NCBI GenBank assembly: GCA_947372745.1
Contig: CANBUY010000005.1
Coordinates: 17,861 to 81,860, forward strand
Direction of reading: 5' to 3'
Origin: Comamonadaceae bacterium
GTDB taxonomy: Bacteria; Pseudomonadota; Gammaproteobacteria; Burkholderiales; Burkholderiaceae_C
Length of the DNA stretch: 64,000 nt
The notes under the pieces are model-generated. The model saw only the letters and a list, made by a program, of their open reading frames with translations. It was not told where the DNA came from and ran no database searches. Positions within the stretch are counted from its first letter, which is position 1; the number at the start of each line of letters is the position of its first letter. The translations under genes were made by a program, and so were the position numbers. This document shows positions 17,108 to 27,410 of this stretch, piece after piece.

Positions 17108-18375
17108 ATGTGCGGCTCCTTTTCAAAGTGCAGCGATTTGATATTTTTAAAATAATACGATGTAGCATAAATAGGTAAAAAGTAGAAGGCAAAATCGAAT
17201 GCCTGTCCAATTGCTAAACCTTCTTCTGTTGGCAATGTGAGTGAAACGATAACCGCGAAGGACAATAAACTATACGACAACAGGCTTTGCCCTCTATAGT
17301 TTAAAAAATATCGACGAATGCATCCGAAAATCATACCAATGATGAAGGCATGCAATAGGGCTAAGACCGGGCCTAAATACAATTCACCGCGAACGTAAAA
17401 CGGTAAATTTGGCCCCAAAGATTCTGAAAAATCAGTACCAAATGGCAGGGTGCTACGAACGAACTGGTTACCGATCGGAATACCGTAGTCAATCAAACGT
17501 AACGAACCCAGCACTGAACCGAAGGTGTCACGAAGATAATCTAGCGGACCAAGCCCAGCAAACTCAATTCGCACATTTTCCTGTCCCCAGTAAAGCAATA
17601 CATCGCCAGAGTAAAAAAGACGGAGGACAAATGCGTCGAAAGCGTCCTTAGCCGACCCGTGCTCTGTGACGAGGACGATCGCGACTGGAATTAATGCAAT
17701 GGCCAGCAATATCGGGATGATGCGGCGCAGGCGCGGCGCATCATTGCGTAACTGAGCGCTCACGAACGGCTTGGCACTGAAGAGCCCGATGGCGAAAATA
17801 GCTGGAAGTAGCGCGCCTTTTCCCCCACCTGTTATTGTTATAAGTACTGAAAGCATGACAAAAATAACCGCGAGAACTGTGCGCTCCCATAGCCACCAGT
17901 ACAGACTGGCGATCATGACAAACACACCAACGCTCCAGTTAAAGCGCCGGATGAATCCGAACCCATCAGCATATGCCTCGCTCTTTTGTAGCGAGGGGTC
18001 GTCCGAGAGCAGAATGACACCAGATTTCATCCACATGATGGTGTTGAATCCGAGGTAAAAAAGACCGCACACAATGACGATGGCGCGGAACTGCTGGAAA
18101 TCGGCATGCATCTGCAGCGGTGGCAAGGCTAGCTGAGACTGGCCAGATACCAAGAAAAAACCTGCATAGAAAAAAGTAAAGTACAAAAAAATTCTCGCTA
18201 GCAGCCAAGTGCTATCTACCGCGAAGCAACCCAACGCCAATGAAAAGGCAGAGGTCAGAACGAAAAAAAACAACGGGTCAGCGATGTTTGCAACCCGCTG
18301 GCGAACGAGGGCGTATTGCACGGCACATGTAGCGGCGAAAGCCAAAAGCAGCGTGATTAGGTTGTCATTGATCAT
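17104..18375 (-). CDS. wzy: O-antigen polymerase-like membrane protein (Wzy candidate)
   Basis: 423-aa polytopic membrane protein with about 11-12 hydrophobic segments and no soluble domain. Sequence conservation in Wzy is low; the call rests on topology, length, a long loop around residues 245-320 (with DYLRDTFGSVLGSL and GTDFSESLGPNLPFY), and its position among glycosyltransferases and a Wzx flippase. It overlaps both neighbours by 4 bp. It would polymerise lipid-linked repeat units in the periplasm. Confidence 0.72.
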   Translation of the reverse strand: MINDNLITLLLAFAATCAVQYALVRQRVANIADPLFFFVLTSAFSLALGCFAVDSTWLLARIFLYFTFFYAGFFLVSGQSQLALPPLQMHADFQQFRAIVIVCGLFYLGFNTIMWMKSGVILLSDDPSLQKSEAYADGFGFIRRFNWSVGVFVMIASLYWWLWERTVLAVIFVMLSVLITITGGGKGALLPAIFAIGLFSAKPFVSAQLRNDAPRLRRIIPILLAIALIPVAIVLVTEHGSAKDAFDAFVLRLFYSGDVLLYWGQENVRIEFAGLGPLDYLRDTFGSVLGSLRLIDYGIPIGNQFVRSTLPFGTDFSESLGPNLPFYVRGELYLGPVLALLHAFIIGMIFGCIRRYFLNYRGQSLLSYSLLSFAVIVSLTLPTEEGLAIGQAFDFAFYFLPIYATSYYFKNIKSLHFEKEPHI

Positions 18376-19190
18376 TGATCGCCTCCGCGAAGGAAGGTTA
18401 AGTCCCTATGTAGAATTGAATACCGGATTGACACTGCAAACATAACGAGCTTGACGGCGATCCGCTGGATAAGCGGCCGCCGCTCGTAGATGAAATGGTA
18501 AGCGGCCCGCATTGCTGCAAATTTCTCTACTCGTTTGGCTAGAGGTCCAGAGAAGAAACTCAGATCGTGCATGATCACCGAATCAATAACGAACAATCTA
18601 GACCTGCGATCCATATAGTCCAACATAAACTGCGTATCAGTGCCGTAAAAACGCAGTCGTTCGTCATACACCGGAAACGATCCAAGCAGATAAGACGAAG
18701 AAATTATCATGCCGCTGTTAATCGCGCAGACCTGCTTCGACTGCATGCTACCCATCGCGTCGGACCGCCACTGCCGGCCCCAACCGCAGAGGTAAGTTAC
18801 AGGGCTGACCCAGCGGCCGTTGGCACGCACCATGGGCAGGAATAAGTCGACTTCTGGATGCGCCACAATTGCAGCGGCGGCTTTTTCCAGGTAATCCACC
18901 GGCAGCTCGCTGTCTTGGTCGAGCAAAAGTAAATGCTCGCCCACCTGCAGATGTTGCCTGACTACCCAGTTGTAGATAGCTGACAAGCCGAGATTATCTG
19001 GGGTTGAGATGTAGGTCCCGGTCTGGCCTAGCGCGGTCCAATTCACTCCGTGCGGTTGGGGCGAGTTGTCCCAGACGATGATACGCAGCTTCCATTCGCT
19101 ACTTTCGCACAGGACCAGACTACGCAATGACGGGGTATCGTTCGGCTCGCAGCCGTAGACGACGATGAGCGCTAGCAGCTCCGCACTCAT
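18372..19190 (-). CDS. Family 2 glycosyltransferase (rhamnosyltransferase-like)
   Basis: 272-aa GT-A protein when started at MSAELLALIVVYGCEPND (ATG at 19190, forming ATGA with the upstream stop). A longer frame to 19253 overlaps the previous gene by 67 bp. VYGCEPND, VWDNSPQPH, DNLGLSAIYNWVV and LLLLDQDSELP are the standard rhamnosyltransferase-type motifs, the last containing the metal-binding DQD. Donor unknown; dTDP-rhamnose is plausible since rfbBDAC is in the locus. Confidence 0.87.
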   Translation of the reverse strand: MSAELLALIVVYGCEPNDTPSLRSLVLCESSEWKLRIIVWDNSPQPHGVNWTALGQTGTYISTPDNLGLSAIYNWVVRQHLQVGEHLLLLDQDSELPVDYLEKAAAAIVAHPEVDLFLPMVRANGRWVSPVTYLCGWGRQWRSDAMGSMQSKQVCAINSGMIISSSYLLGSFPVYDERLRFYGTDTQFMLDYMDRRSRLFVIDSVIMHDLSFFSGPLAKRVEKFAAMRAAYHFIYERRPLIQRIAVKLVMFAVSIRYSILHRDLTFLRGGDQ

Positions 19191-20029
19191 GCCAGTCGGA
19201 GGCGTTTGAGCAGGCCTTTGTATTTGAAATAAACGAAAGAAACTGCAACCCACATCGGTCCAAAATTATTTCGCACAATACTGTAAACCTCAAAGAAACG
19301 AGTCGTTGTGTGTGAAATGCCCCCTGAGTCGTGAACTGCAACTACATCGGTACAAAGCAAAATTTTGCCCCCTGTACATAACAGACGCTGATTCAAATCA
19401 AAATCAGAAAAGACCTTGTATCGAAGGTCGTATCGCAGCAGGGTAGTCTTTCGATAAAAACAACCCTGATGGTGCAAGGTATTGTGGAAGCGTAAACGCA
19501 AACCGGCCGAAGGCATATGCAACCCGTTAGCCGAAGTTTGCACAACTCCTGCAATACAGATAACATCTTGCGGCACGGTCTCATCAAATAGCCCCGGAAT
19601 ACGAAATAGTCGATCCCCAATATTAAGGTGATAAATAAACTGGCCATGTGCAAGATCTATTGCTTTATTCATCGCATCGTAAATTCCATCGTCAGGCTCG
19701 CTAACCCAATAGTCCAACTGACTGCTAAAGCTCTTTAGAATGTCGCATGTACCGTCTGTCGATCCGCCATCGACGACGATGTATTCAATGTCTCCCCGCT
19801 TCTGCTGCAGCACACTTTCAATAGTTGATCTTATTTGCGGAGCACCGTTGAAGACGACTGTAATGACGCTTATCAGGGGAGTTGTCCACTCGCTCTTCAA
19901 CAACCTTTCGCTCGAACGCTTGCCACCGTGTGAAGAGACTGATCTTTCAGGCACATGACAGTGCGCAATCACCCCGTGATCTCCGACTTCACCTTCAACA
20001 CTAACATCGCGATAGTTGGTCATCGTCAA
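19187..20029 (-). CDS. Family 2 glycosyltransferase (WcaA-like)
   Basis: 280-aa GT-A protein. A ~50-residue N-terminal lead of no recognised fold precedes PLISVITVVFNGAPQIRSTI, YIVVDGGSTDGTCDIL, SEPDDGIYDAMNKAIDLAHG and NIGDRLF, the classic GT2 nucleotide and metal sites. The long N-terminal lead is unusual; MTNYRDVSV at residue 3 is an alternative start. Overlaps both neighbours by 4 bp. The DNA is visibly more AT-rich than the flanking housekeeping genes, suggesting transfer. Confidence 0.88.
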   Translation of the reverse strand: MTMTNYRDVSVEGEVGDHGVIAHCHVPERSVSSHGGKRSSERLLKSEWTTPLISVITVVFNGAPQIRSTIESVLQQKRGDIEYIVVDGGSTDGTCDILKSFSSQLDYWVSEPDDGIYDAMNKAIDLAHGQFIYHLNIGDRLFRIPGLFDETVPQDVICIAGVVQTSANGLHMPSAGLRLRFHNTLHHQGCFYRKTTLLRYDLRYKVFSDFDLNQRLLCTGGKILLCTDVVAVHDSGGISHTTTRFFEVYSIVRNNFGPMWVAVSFVYFKYKGLLKRLRLA

Positions 20030-20976
20030 GCTTTCACGAAAAATTTGAAGCCAATGCGTCTGAGTGAATAAGATAACATCTTCAAAACTTCAGCTATGGA
20101 ACCACTGCCTTCATACTCGCGGAGATACAATATTGGGGGTAGCCAACGATAATCGAATCTCATTTGCTGAAGCCAACTATGCGCCAGATAATCCAACCAC
20201 TGGTGTTGTCCCTTATTGTTAATCAAGAAAAACGCAATAGCTGATCTATAACCATTTACGACATCATTATTTGAATTCTCAATCGAGAATGAACCTGCAT
20301 GCGCTCTAAAATAAACGAATGGCCTTTGTATATTCGCCACATAGAGATACTTCTGTGAAGTCAACAACATAATCATGACATCCGGTCCAGCACCATTTTT
20401 TTCAAACTGTCTCGGTGTTGAAGTCGGAAATGTAGTGTGAAGATTTTTTAATAAATCGGAAGTGCGGATTAAAACAGCACCAGGACTCACTGGTGCTTTA
20501 CCCGCTAAAACTAGGTTTAAAAATTCAGCTGAACTTAATCTTGAAGAATCAACCTGAGAGTAAGCAACGACCGAATCATCCCTGGATTTTCCGATACGTG
20601 CAGCACAGTACACCAGTGCAACATCTGGATCGTCCAATTTCGGCACCATTTCACTCAGACAACTCACTTCTAACGAGTCATCACTGAACAAGATTTTACT
20701 GAGTACGCCCTTGGCTTCTTGGGCGCAACGCATCCAATTACGTACTGGTCCAATATTTGACTCATTTCGAAATATCCGTACCCGTTGATCCACCGCTGCA
20801 AATTGCTGGCATATTTCCCAAGTACCATCATCGCTCGCGTTATCTACCACGATGATTTCAAAGTCTGTGAAGGTTTGATGCAGTGCTGACTGAATGCACT
20901 CAGTGATGAAGTCTTTGCGGTTGAAGACGGGAATCAGAATGCTGACTTTAGGCTGATGAATTTGTTCATCGGTCAT
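20026..20976 (-). CDS. Family 2 glycosyltransferase
   Basis: 316-aa GT-A glycosyltransferase. VSILIPVFNRKDFITECIQS, IIVVDNASDDGTWEIC, SNIGPVRNWMRCAQEA and ILFSDDSLE (metal-binding DDS in place of DxD) mark the catalytic domain in the first 110 residues. The C-terminal part, with FVYFRAHAGSFS, probably fixes acceptor specificity. It overlaps the wzx stop by 4 bp. AT-rich like its neighbours. Confidence 0.88.
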   Translation of the reverse strand: MTDEQIHQPKVSILIPVFNRKDFITECIQSALHQTFTDFEIIVVDNASDDGTWEICQQFAAVDQRVRIFRNESNIGPVRNWMRCAQEAKGVLSKILFSDDSLEVSCLSEMVPKLDDPDVALVYCAARIGKSRDDSVVAYSQVDSSRLSSAEFLNLVLAGKAPVSPGAVLIRTSDLLKNLHTTFPTSTPRQFEKNGAGPDVMIMLLTSQKYLYVANIQRPFVYFRAHAGSFSIENSNNDVVNGYRSAIAFFLINNKGQHQWLDYLAHSWLQQMRFDYRWLPPILYLREYEGSGSIAEVLKMLSYSLRRIGFKFFVKA

Positions 20977-22301
20977 GCTGCAGTCTCCCTTGTACGCTTT
21001 CGTATTATTTGATTAACCTGAATTGGCAACGCGACGGCAGCCAGCAATAAACTGACAACTGTCGCCAAGACAACGCCGCTTAAACCCAATCCGAACCATT
21101 TCACAAATAAAATAGCCAATGGAATATTGATAACCATCGCGATCACTGCTGTATAAAGTTGCAACTTAATTTGGCCAATTCCATTAACAAACATTGCATA
21201 AATGTTATTCCAGGTAGAGACTAAAACAAATAATCCAATTGAAATTACCAGCGGCTGCGACACCGTCATTTCGTGTCCAATCCATATAGCAACAATCGGT
21301 TTAGTCAATAATCCCATTGTAAAAATAGCCACTAAAACACCACCAAAAATCATCAACTGTTTTTTGAGCATCCGCTTGATCCAAATCGTGTCATTCCGGT
21401 GGTAAGCGTCTGTGTAAGCTGACCACAGAGGTGCTGAAATAAGAGTGTGAGCAAAAGTTATTAAACCAAACAACTTGAATACCACATCGTATTGCGTTAC
21501 ATACTCCGGGCCAAGCAATTGAGTAATTAGTATTTTATCTGTCGTAAAAATTATTAATACTGCAATTTGTATCGTAAAAAACTGCATCCCCACTGATAAG
21601 AGCGGGCTAACGTGCTGCTTATCAAGATACGGTTTGGGTCTTAATTCAGGCTGACTTTGGTAAAACCAGCAGCTCAACCCTATGTTTGCAATGACCAAGG
21701 AGACGCCGTAGGCTAAGGCGAGGTACGTTATGGTGGCATCCGTTGTTTTAGTCAACACAAAAACAAACAAGAGTGCCAATACATTTGAAATCAATTGACT
21801 CAGTGCCGTCATCGCTGTTTTTTGCACAGCGCCCAATATCGCACTGATCAAACCGATCCAAAAATTCAAAACAACGAAAAACACAGCCACTTGCACGGTC
21901 AGGCGCAAAGTAGTTTCTGAAATGGCCTGGGTATTAAAGACGGCCTGCCATGGCACAAAAAATGACGCGCCGGTCACCAGCGCCCACAGTACCAATGCGA
22001 TCAAGCCAATCAGACTGTAGCCAGAGGCAATGTAATTGGCGGCTTCTGCCTTGTCATTTTTAGCCAGGGCTTCGGCCACTTTGTTGCGCAAGCCATTTCC
22101 CACCCCCAGATCAAAGAACACGATCCACGACATGACTGTGAGCAGCGTTGACCACACGCCAAACTGCTCTTGCCCCAGGTAGCGAATCATCATCGGAATA
22201 GCCAGAAACGACGCCAACATGGCCACCACTTTGTAAGCGACGGCGCCCTTTATCTGCTGCAGATAATTGCGGGTGCGTTCCTTGGAGACATCTGCCGTCA
22301 T
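20973..22301 (-). CDS. wzx: Wzx-type polysaccharide flippase
   Basis: 442-aa member of the MOP/MATE-like export family with about 12 membrane helices. The N-terminal helix pair [38 protein letters not shown], and [18 protein letters not shown] are characteristic of Wzx. It moves undecaprenyl-linked repeat units to the periplasmic face. I start it at the ATG at 22301, which overlaps the epimerase stop as ATGA; a start 18 bp upstream is possible. Confidence 0.9.
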   Translation of the reverse strand: MTADVSKERTRNYLQQIKGAVAYKVVAMLASFLAIPMMIRYLGQEQFGVWSTLLTVMSWIVFFDLGVGNGLRNKVAEALAKNDKAEAANYIASGYSLIGLIALVLWALVTGASFFVPWQAVFNTQAISETTLRLTVQVAVFFVVLNFWIGLISAILGAVQKTAMTALSQLISNVLALLFVFVLTKTTDATITYLALAYGVSLVIANIGLSCWFYQSQPELRPKPYLDKQHVSPLLSVGMQFFTIQIAVLIIFTTDKILITQLLGPEYVTQYDVVFKLFGLITFAHTLISAPLWSAYTDAYHRNDTIWIKRMLKKQLMIFGGVLVAIFTMGLLTKPIVAIWIGHEMTVSQPLVISIGLFVLVSTWNNIYAMFVNGIGQIKLQLYTAVIAMVINIPLAILFVKWFGLGLSGVVLATVVSLLLAAVALPIQVNQIIRKRTRETAA

Positions 22302-23320
22302 TGAGTGGCGCTCACCCATTCAACCATGCGCGCTACGCCCTCTTGTGCGGAGACCACGGGTTGCCAGTTGAGCAGTTGTTTGGCTTTGCCAAGGTCAGAT
22401 ACAAACACGCGTTGGTCGCTCTCGCGCACGGGGAGTTGGGTGTAGTTCAGTTTGACGCCAGCTATTTGCTCCAGCAGCGCAAACAGCTCAAGTAAAGACA
22501 AACTGTTCTCAAATCCGCCTCCGACGTTAAAGGCTTGGCCTTTGGCGCTGTCAATATGGTTAACGGCGGCCATGTAGAGCCGCTTCATATCGTCCGCGTG
22601 GAGCACGTCGCGTACTTGTTTGCCGTTGCCAGAAATAGTGAAAGGTATGGCATTTTTGTCTTTGCCCGCTTCAATCGCCTTTTGACAAAACCAGCCCACC
22701 CATCCTTGATCGTAAGTCGCAAATTGCCGACCGCCATACATGGATGAATGCCGAAACACCACGGTTTTGAGTCCAAAGATGCGGGCGTAATCCAGCATGT
22801 ATTGGTCTGCTGCGCCTTTGGAGCAGCCGTAGGGTGAATGAAAACTGAGCTGTGTTTGCTCGTTAATGCCATTGGGGAGCTCAACGCACTGGTAGCGGGA
22901 CTCTGTTTCAACGTAGGTGTATTGCTCCAGGTCGCCATAGACTTTATTGGTGGACGAATACACCACTGTGGCGTTGGGCGCATGTTGGCGCACGGCTTCG
23001 AGCAGGTTGTGGGTGCCCATCACGTTGACTTCAAAGTCCATGCGTGGGTTGGCAATGGAGGTGGTCATGGCCACTTGGCCGGCCAGGTGAAAGATGGCGT
23101 CTGGCTTGAATGCCTGTATCACGCGGGTGATGTCGTTTTGGTTGCGGATGTCGCCGTGCTCAAAAGTAAATTTACCTTGGGTTTGCAGCCAAGCCAGGTT
23201 TTCACGTGAGCCATTGCGGTAGAGGTTGTCAAACACAAGCAGTTCATCGCCACGGGCCAAGGCATCGGATGCAAGGTTGCTGCCCAAGAAGCCGCAGCCG
23301 CCGGTAATCAGTAGTTTCAT
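22298..23320 (-). CDS. rfbE: CDP-paratose 2-epimerase-like SDR (Tyv/RfbE)
   Basis: 340-aa extended [12 protein letters not shown] is at residues 7-15, [13 protein letters not shown] supplies the catalytic Thr/Ser region and [20 protein letters not shown] the Tyr-Lys pair. [20 protein letters not shown] and [11 protein letters not shown] are hallmarks of the Tyv (CDP-paratose 2-epimerase) subgroup, which makes CDP-tyvelose. It lies directly after the putative CDP-paratose/abequose synthase. Some proteins in this subgroup act on other NDP-sugars, so the product is likely but not certain. Confidence 0.8.
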   Translation of the reverse strand: MKLLITGGCGFLGSNLASDALARGDELLVFDNLYRNGSRENLAWLQTQGKFTFEHGDIRNQNDITRVIQAFKPDAIFHLAGQVAMTTSIANPRMDFEVNVMGTHNLLEAVRQHAPNATVVYSSTNKVYGDLEQYTYVETESRYQCVELPNGINEQTQLSFHSPYGCSKGAADQYMLDYARIFGLKTVVFRHSSMYGGRQFATYDQGWVGWFCQKAIEAGKDKNAIPFTISGNGKQVRDVLHADDMKRLYMAAVNHIDSAKGQAFNVGGGFENSLSLLELFALLEQIAGVKLNYTQLPVRESDQRVFVSDLGKAKQLLNWQPVVSAQEGVARMVEWVSATQ

Positions 23321-24198
23321 TGTTTAAATTCCAGTTGTATTGTTTTCTTGAGTCCGGCGTTCAGGTCAAACGCAGGCGCCCAGCCTAGTTGCGTCATGCG
23401 CGCTACGTTGGCCATGCAGTGCATGGCTTCATTGGTGCGATAGGGCAATTCGCCAAAGCGCAATTCGGTACGGGACGCCGTTAGGCGATGTGCGGTTTCG
23501 ACAAAATGCCGAATACTGGGGGCAACGCCAGAACCCACTTCTATATCCTGCTCAGTATCAAACTTGTGGCCTTGCGTGAGCAGCGTGTCATAGGCGCTAA
23601 CGACATCGTCAATGTAGATAAAGTCACGCGTTTGCTCTCCGGCTGTGAGCTTTAGCACGGGGTCGTTGCGCCGGCAGGTGTGCAGCACATGTGTGGTGAA
23701 TTTGGATACGTCGTCACCAGGGCCGTACATGTGCTGGAGCAAGACGTTAATAAACCTTATTTGCCCGCCGTATTGGGTCGCCAGCATGCGGCCCCATTGT
23801 GCAAATTGGTTTTTACTGAGCGCATAAGGGCTCACTTCGGGTCCCAGGGCGCTGCCCGTGTTAATGAAGCACACCGGTTGTGCCGCATGCTGCAAGGCTT
23901 GCAAAATGACCAGCCCCAGGCGCAGATTGGCGTCAAAAAGTTGCAGGCTGGTTTCAGCTTGCCGACCATAGGCGCAGGCGGTGTGAACTACAACTTCGGG
24001 TTGAACCTGTTTTACAAAGGCAGCCACTTCGGCATCGGTGGTGCAACGGCCAATATCGAACGACGTGTCTAAACTGCGCAGTCGGTCCAGCTTTGATGTT
24101 GGCCGCAGCAACAAGGCAACCTGGTGCCCGGCATTACGCCAATGGAGAGCTAACGCGCTCCCCAAGAAGCCACTAGCACCAGTCAAGAGTATTTTCAC
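23317..24198 (-). CDS. CDP-4-keto-3,6-dideoxyglucose reductase-like SDR (RfbS/RfbJ type)
   Basis: 293-aa [18 protein letters not shown] is at the N-terminus, VFNTGSAL-type serine in [12 protein letters not shown], and the Tyr-Lys pair in [14 protein letters not shown]. It is placed between rfbH and the Tyv-type epimerase, exactly where CDP-paratose synthase (RfbS) or CDP-abequose synthase (RfbJ) lies in Salmonella-type loci. Together with Tyv, paratose synthase is the simpler reading. Sequence alone does not separate the two stereochemistries. Confidence 0.7.
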   Translation of the reverse strand: MKILLTGASGFLGSALALHWRNAGHQVALLLRPTSKLDRLRSLDTSFDIGRCTTDAEVAAFVKQVQPEVVVHTACAYGRQAETSLQLFDANLRLGLVILQALQHAAQPVCFINTGSALGPEVSPYALSKNQFAQWGRMLATQYGGQIRFINVLLQHMYGPGDDVSKFTTHVLHTCRRNDPVLKLTAGEQTRDFIYIDDVVSAYDTLLTQGHKFDTEQDIEVGSGVAPSIRHFVETAHRLTASRTELRFGELPYRTNEAMHCMANVARMTQLGWAPAFDLNAGLKKTIQLEFKQ

Positions 24199-24214
24199 AA
24201 GAGAGTCGTCTAAA

Positions 24215-25537
24215 TCAGAAATTCACACCGAGATAAGACTCAATCTTCTGCGCTGCAAACTCCAGCATCTCGCGTGTGAGCGCGGGTTGAACGCCTATCC
24301 AGAAGGTGTTGTTCATCACGTTATCCGTGTTGGTCAGGTCGCCGCTGATGCGGTAGTTGGCCCCAATCATGTAGGGCTGGCAGGTGAGGTTACCGGCAAA
24401 CAGCAAGCGGGTGCCCACTTTGTTTTGGTCCAGGTAGGTGAGTAAGTCCAAGCGTGTTACAGGGCAGTTGTCTTTGAGCGTAATGGGGAAGCCGAACCAC
24501 GACGGGTCTGAGTGTTCGGTGGGTTCGGGCAGGTGCACGAACTCTTCGCAGTCTTTCAGGCGTGCTTTTAAAAAGGCGAAGTTGTCTTTGCGGGCCTGGA
24601 TGAAGGCCGGGGCTTTGTCCAACTGGGCCAGGCCGCAGGCGGCTTGCATATCGGTGATTTTGAGGTTGTAGCCCAAGTGGCTGTAGGTGTATTTGTGGTC
24701 GTAGCCTTCAGGCAATTTGCCCAGTTTTTGGCAAAAGCGCTTGCCACAGGTGTTGTCTTTGCCAGGGGCACAGTAGCAGTCGCGGCCCCAGTCGCGAAAG
24801 CTTTCGGCGATGGTTTTGAGTTCGTCGTTGTTGGTAAACACCGCGCCGCCCTCCCCCATGGTGATGTGGTGCGCAGGGTAAAAACTCAGCGTGCCAATGT
24901 CACCAAAAGTGCCCACCATTTGGCCCCGGTAGGTGGTGCCCAGGGCGTCGCAGCAGTCTTCGACCAGCCACAAATTGTATTTTTTGCACAAGGCGGTGAC
25001 CACGTCTAGGTTGAACGGGTTGCCCAAGCTGTGTGCCAGCATGATGGCTTTGGTCTTGGGGCCAATGGCGGCTTCAATTTTGGTGGCGTCAATGTTGTGG
25101 GTGAGCGCGTCAACATCGACAAACACGGGCACGGCGCCAAACTGCAAGATGGGGTTGACGGTGGTGGGAAAGCCCGCCGCCACGCCAATGACTTCGTCGC
25201 CTTTTTGAATGGCCCTCGCGCCCAGTTTGGGCGAGGTGAGCGCGCTAAAGGCGACCAGGTTGGCTGACGAGCCGGAGTTGACGGTGAGCAGGTGCTTGAC
25301 GCCGATGAAGGCGGCTAGTTTTTTCTCAAACTCGGCGTTGAAGCGCCCCGTGGTGAGCCAGCCATCCAAAGAGGCTTCGACCATGTTCTTGAGCTCTTCG
25401 GCGCCCACGACTTTGCCAGATGGAGGCACCACGGTCAGGCCGGGCAAGAAGGTCTGGGGGGCTAGCGATATGGCAGCAAATTCTTCAACGAGTTGGGCAA
25501 TTTGCGCGCGCAGGGCTTGGGTTTTGGCGTTTTCCAT
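24215..25537 (-). CDS. rfbH: CDP-4-keto-6-deoxyglucose 3-dehydrase (E1)
   Basis: 440-aa PMP/iron-sulfur dehydrase of the aminotransferase fold. In [14 protein letters not shown] the usual PLP-binding Lys is a His (near 220), the defining trait of E1/RfbH, which uses PMP without a Schiff base. Cysteines in [17 protein letters not shown] fit the [2Fe-2S] ligands. It removes the C3 hydroxyl on the way to 3,6-dideoxyhexoses. The reductase partner E3 (RfbI) is not in this window. Length is normal. Confidence 0.93.
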   Translation of the reverse strand: MENAKTQALRAQIAQLVEEFAAISLAPQTFLPGLTVVPPSGKVVGAEELKNMVEASLDGWLTTGRFNAEFEKKLAAFIGVKHLLTVNSGSSANLVAFSALTSPKLGARAIQKGDEVIGVAAGFPTTVNPILQFGAVPVFVDVDALTHNIDATKIEAAIGPKTKAIMLAHSLGNPFNLDVVTALCKKYNLWLVEDCCDALGTTYRGQMVGTFGDIGTLSFYPAHHITMGEGGAVFTNNDELKTIAESFRDWGRDCYCAPGKDNTCGKRFCQKLGKLPEGYDHKYTYSHLGYNLKITDMQAACGLAQLDKAPAFIQARKDNFAFLKARLKDCEEFVHLPEPTEHSDPSWFGFPITLKDNCPVTRLDLLTYLDQNKVGTRLLFAGNLTCQPYMIGANYRISGDLTNTDNVMNNTFWIGVQPALTREMLEFAAQKIESYLGVNF

Positions 25538-25564
25538 GAGGCTAATCAGTTTCTATTGAGAGGG

Positions 25565-26638
25565 TTAATTGGTTATTGCTTGGTAGGCTTGCAACTGGGC
25601 CAAGGTAATTTGGCGCATGTTGGCACCCGCTTCGCGCTGCTTAGACCAGTCAATGATGAGTGCCAAGGCGTCTTTGAGACGCAAGGCGGGGTGCCAGTCG
25701 AGGCGGCTGCGGGCCTTGGAGATGTCAAGCTTGAGGTAGTGGGCTTCGTGCGGGTGTTCACCGTTGTCGACTTGCCACTGCGCGTCAGCACCCCACAGTG
25801 CCGCCATTTGCTCGACGATCCAGCCGACCGGTTTGGCGTCTTCGTCGTTGGGGCCAAAGTTCCAGCCTTCACCGAAGCTGGGACCGTGTTCAAACAGTTG
25901 CTCGGCCAGCGTGAGGTAGCCGCGCAAGGGCTCCATCACATGTTGCCAGGGGCGAATGGCGTGCGGGTTGCGAATATCCACCTTGCGGCCTTGCTCGAAG
26001 GCGGCCAGGATGTCGGGAATCAGCCGGTCTTGCGCCCAGTCGCCGCCGCCAATGACGTTGCCGGCGCGCACGGTGGCGGTAGCCACGCCGTGTTGGGCAT
26101 AGTTGTTGGCATTGAAGAACGAAGAACGGTAAGCCGCACTGACCAGTTCAGCGCAGCCTTTGCTGTTGCTGTAGGGGTCAAAGCCACCCATGGGTTCGTT
26201 TTCCCGGTAGCCCCAAACCCACTCTTTGTTTTCGTAGCATTTGTCGGTGGTGATATTGACCACGGCTTTGACGCCGGGGGTGTTGCGCACCGCCTCCAGT
26301 AAATGCACGGTGCCCATAACGTTGGTGGAATAGGTCTCGACCGGGTTTTGGTACGAGTAGCGCACCAGCGGTTGCGCCGCCATGTGGATGACGATTTCGG
26401 GCTGATGTTCGGCAAAGACGGCTTGCAACTTAGGCAGATCACGAATGTCGCCAAGCACATGGGTCATGCCCTGCGCCACATCGGCCATCTCGAACAGGCT
26501 GGGGTCGGTGGGCGGTGCCAGGGCGTAGCCCGTGACTTGCGCGCCCAGCGACTGCAGCCAGAGCGATAGCCAACTGCCTTTGAAGCCAGTATGCCCGGTC
26601 AGCAGAACGCGTTTGCCAGACCAAAAGGCGGGATTCAT
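25565..26638 (-). CDS. rfbG: CDP-glucose 4,6-dehydratase
   Basis: 357-aa extended [17 protein letters not shown] is the cofactor loop, [20 protein letters not shown] carries the conserved Thr-Asp region and [13 protein letters not shown] the Tyr-Lys pair, all diagnostic for RfbG. Started at [13 protein letters not shown] (ATG at 26638, ATGA overlap with rfbF) rather than 36 bp upstream. It converts CDP-glucose to CDP-4-keto-6-deoxyglucose, the substrate of RfbH. Confidence 0.94.
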   Translation of the reverse strand: MNPAFWSGKRVLLTGHTGFKGSWLSLWLQSLGAQVTGYALAPPTDPSLFEMADVAQGMTHVLGDIRDLPKLQAVFAEHQPEIVIHMAAQPLVRYSYQNPVETYSTNVMGTVHLLEAVRNTPGVKAVVNITTDKCYENKEWVWGYRENEPMGGFDPYSNSKGCAELVSAAYRSSFFNANNYAQHGVATATVRAGNVIGGGDWAQDRLIPDILAAFEQGRKVDIRNPHAIRPWQHVMEPLRGYLTLAEQLFEHGPSFGEGWNFGPNDEDAKPVGWIVEQMAALWGADAQWQVDNGEHPHEAHYLKLDISKARSRLDWHPALRLKDALALIIDWSKQREAGANMRQITLAQLQAYQAITN

Positions 26639-27408
26639 GGCCAAACCTTCCACGGCGCCTTGCCCGATTGCCACAGTTCTTCAAGGTGAATTTTGTCGCG
26701 TAGCGTGTCCATGGGCTGCCAAAAGCCGTGGTGTTGGTAGGCGGCCAGGTTGCCTTCTTGTGCCAGGCGTTCCAGGGGCTCGCGCTCCCAGGTAGTGGTG
26801 TCGTCGGTGATGTAGTCAATCACGTCAGGTGACAACACAAAAAAGCCGCCGTTGATCATGGCGCCGTCACCTTTGGGCTTTTCCATGAAGCTGTTGACCT
26901 TGCTGCCTTTTAGGTCCAGTGCGCCAAAGCGTCCAGGGGGAATGGTGCCTGTCAGGGTTGCCTTGACGTTTTGCGCTTTGTGAAAGGCAATGAGTTCGGT
27001 GATGTTGACGTCACCCACACCATCGCCGTAGGTAAAGCAAAAAGCTTCTTCGTCTTTGACGTAGCCAGCCACTCGCTTTAAGCGGCCACCGGTCATGGTG
27101 TCTTCGCCGGTGTCTACCAGCGTAACTTTCCAGGGTTCGGCATTGCGTTGGTGTACTTCCATGCTGTTCTTGCTCATGTCAAAAGTAACATCGGACATGT
27201 GTAGGAAGTAGTTGGCAAAGTACTCTTTAATGACATAGCCCTTGTAGCCACAGCAGATGACAAAGTCGTTGATGCCGTGGTGGGAATAAGTCTTGAGGAT
27301 GTGCCACAAGATTGGCTTGCCGCCGATCTCGATCATTGGTTTGGGGCGTGTCGAGGTTTCTTCGGAGATGCGGGTGCCTAGACCACCCGCCAAGATGACA
27401 GCTTTCAT
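26635..27408 (-). CDS. rfbF: Glucose-1-phosphate cytidylyltransferase
   Basis: 257-aa nucleotidyltransferase, normal length. [20 protein letters not shown] and [20 protein letters not shown] are the RfbF N-terminus; [13 protein letters not shown] binds the metal and product. It makes CDP-glucose, the first step toward CDP-3,6-dideoxyhexoses. It follows gmd by 2 bp and overlaps rfbG by 4 bp. Confidence 0.95.
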   Translation of the reverse strand: MKAVILAGGLGTRISEETSTRPKPMIEIGGKPILWHILKTYSHHGINDFVICCGYKGYVIKEYFANYFLHMSDVTFDMSKNSMEVHQRNAEPWKVTLVDTGEDTMTGGRLKRVAGYVKDEEAFCFTYGDGVGDVNITELIAFHKAQNVKATLTGTIPPGRFGALDLKGSKVNSFMEKPKGDGAMINGGFFVLSPDVIDYITDDTTTWEREPLERLAQEGNLAAYQHHGFWQPMDTLRDKIHLEELWQSGKAPWKVWP

Positions 27409-27410
27409 TT

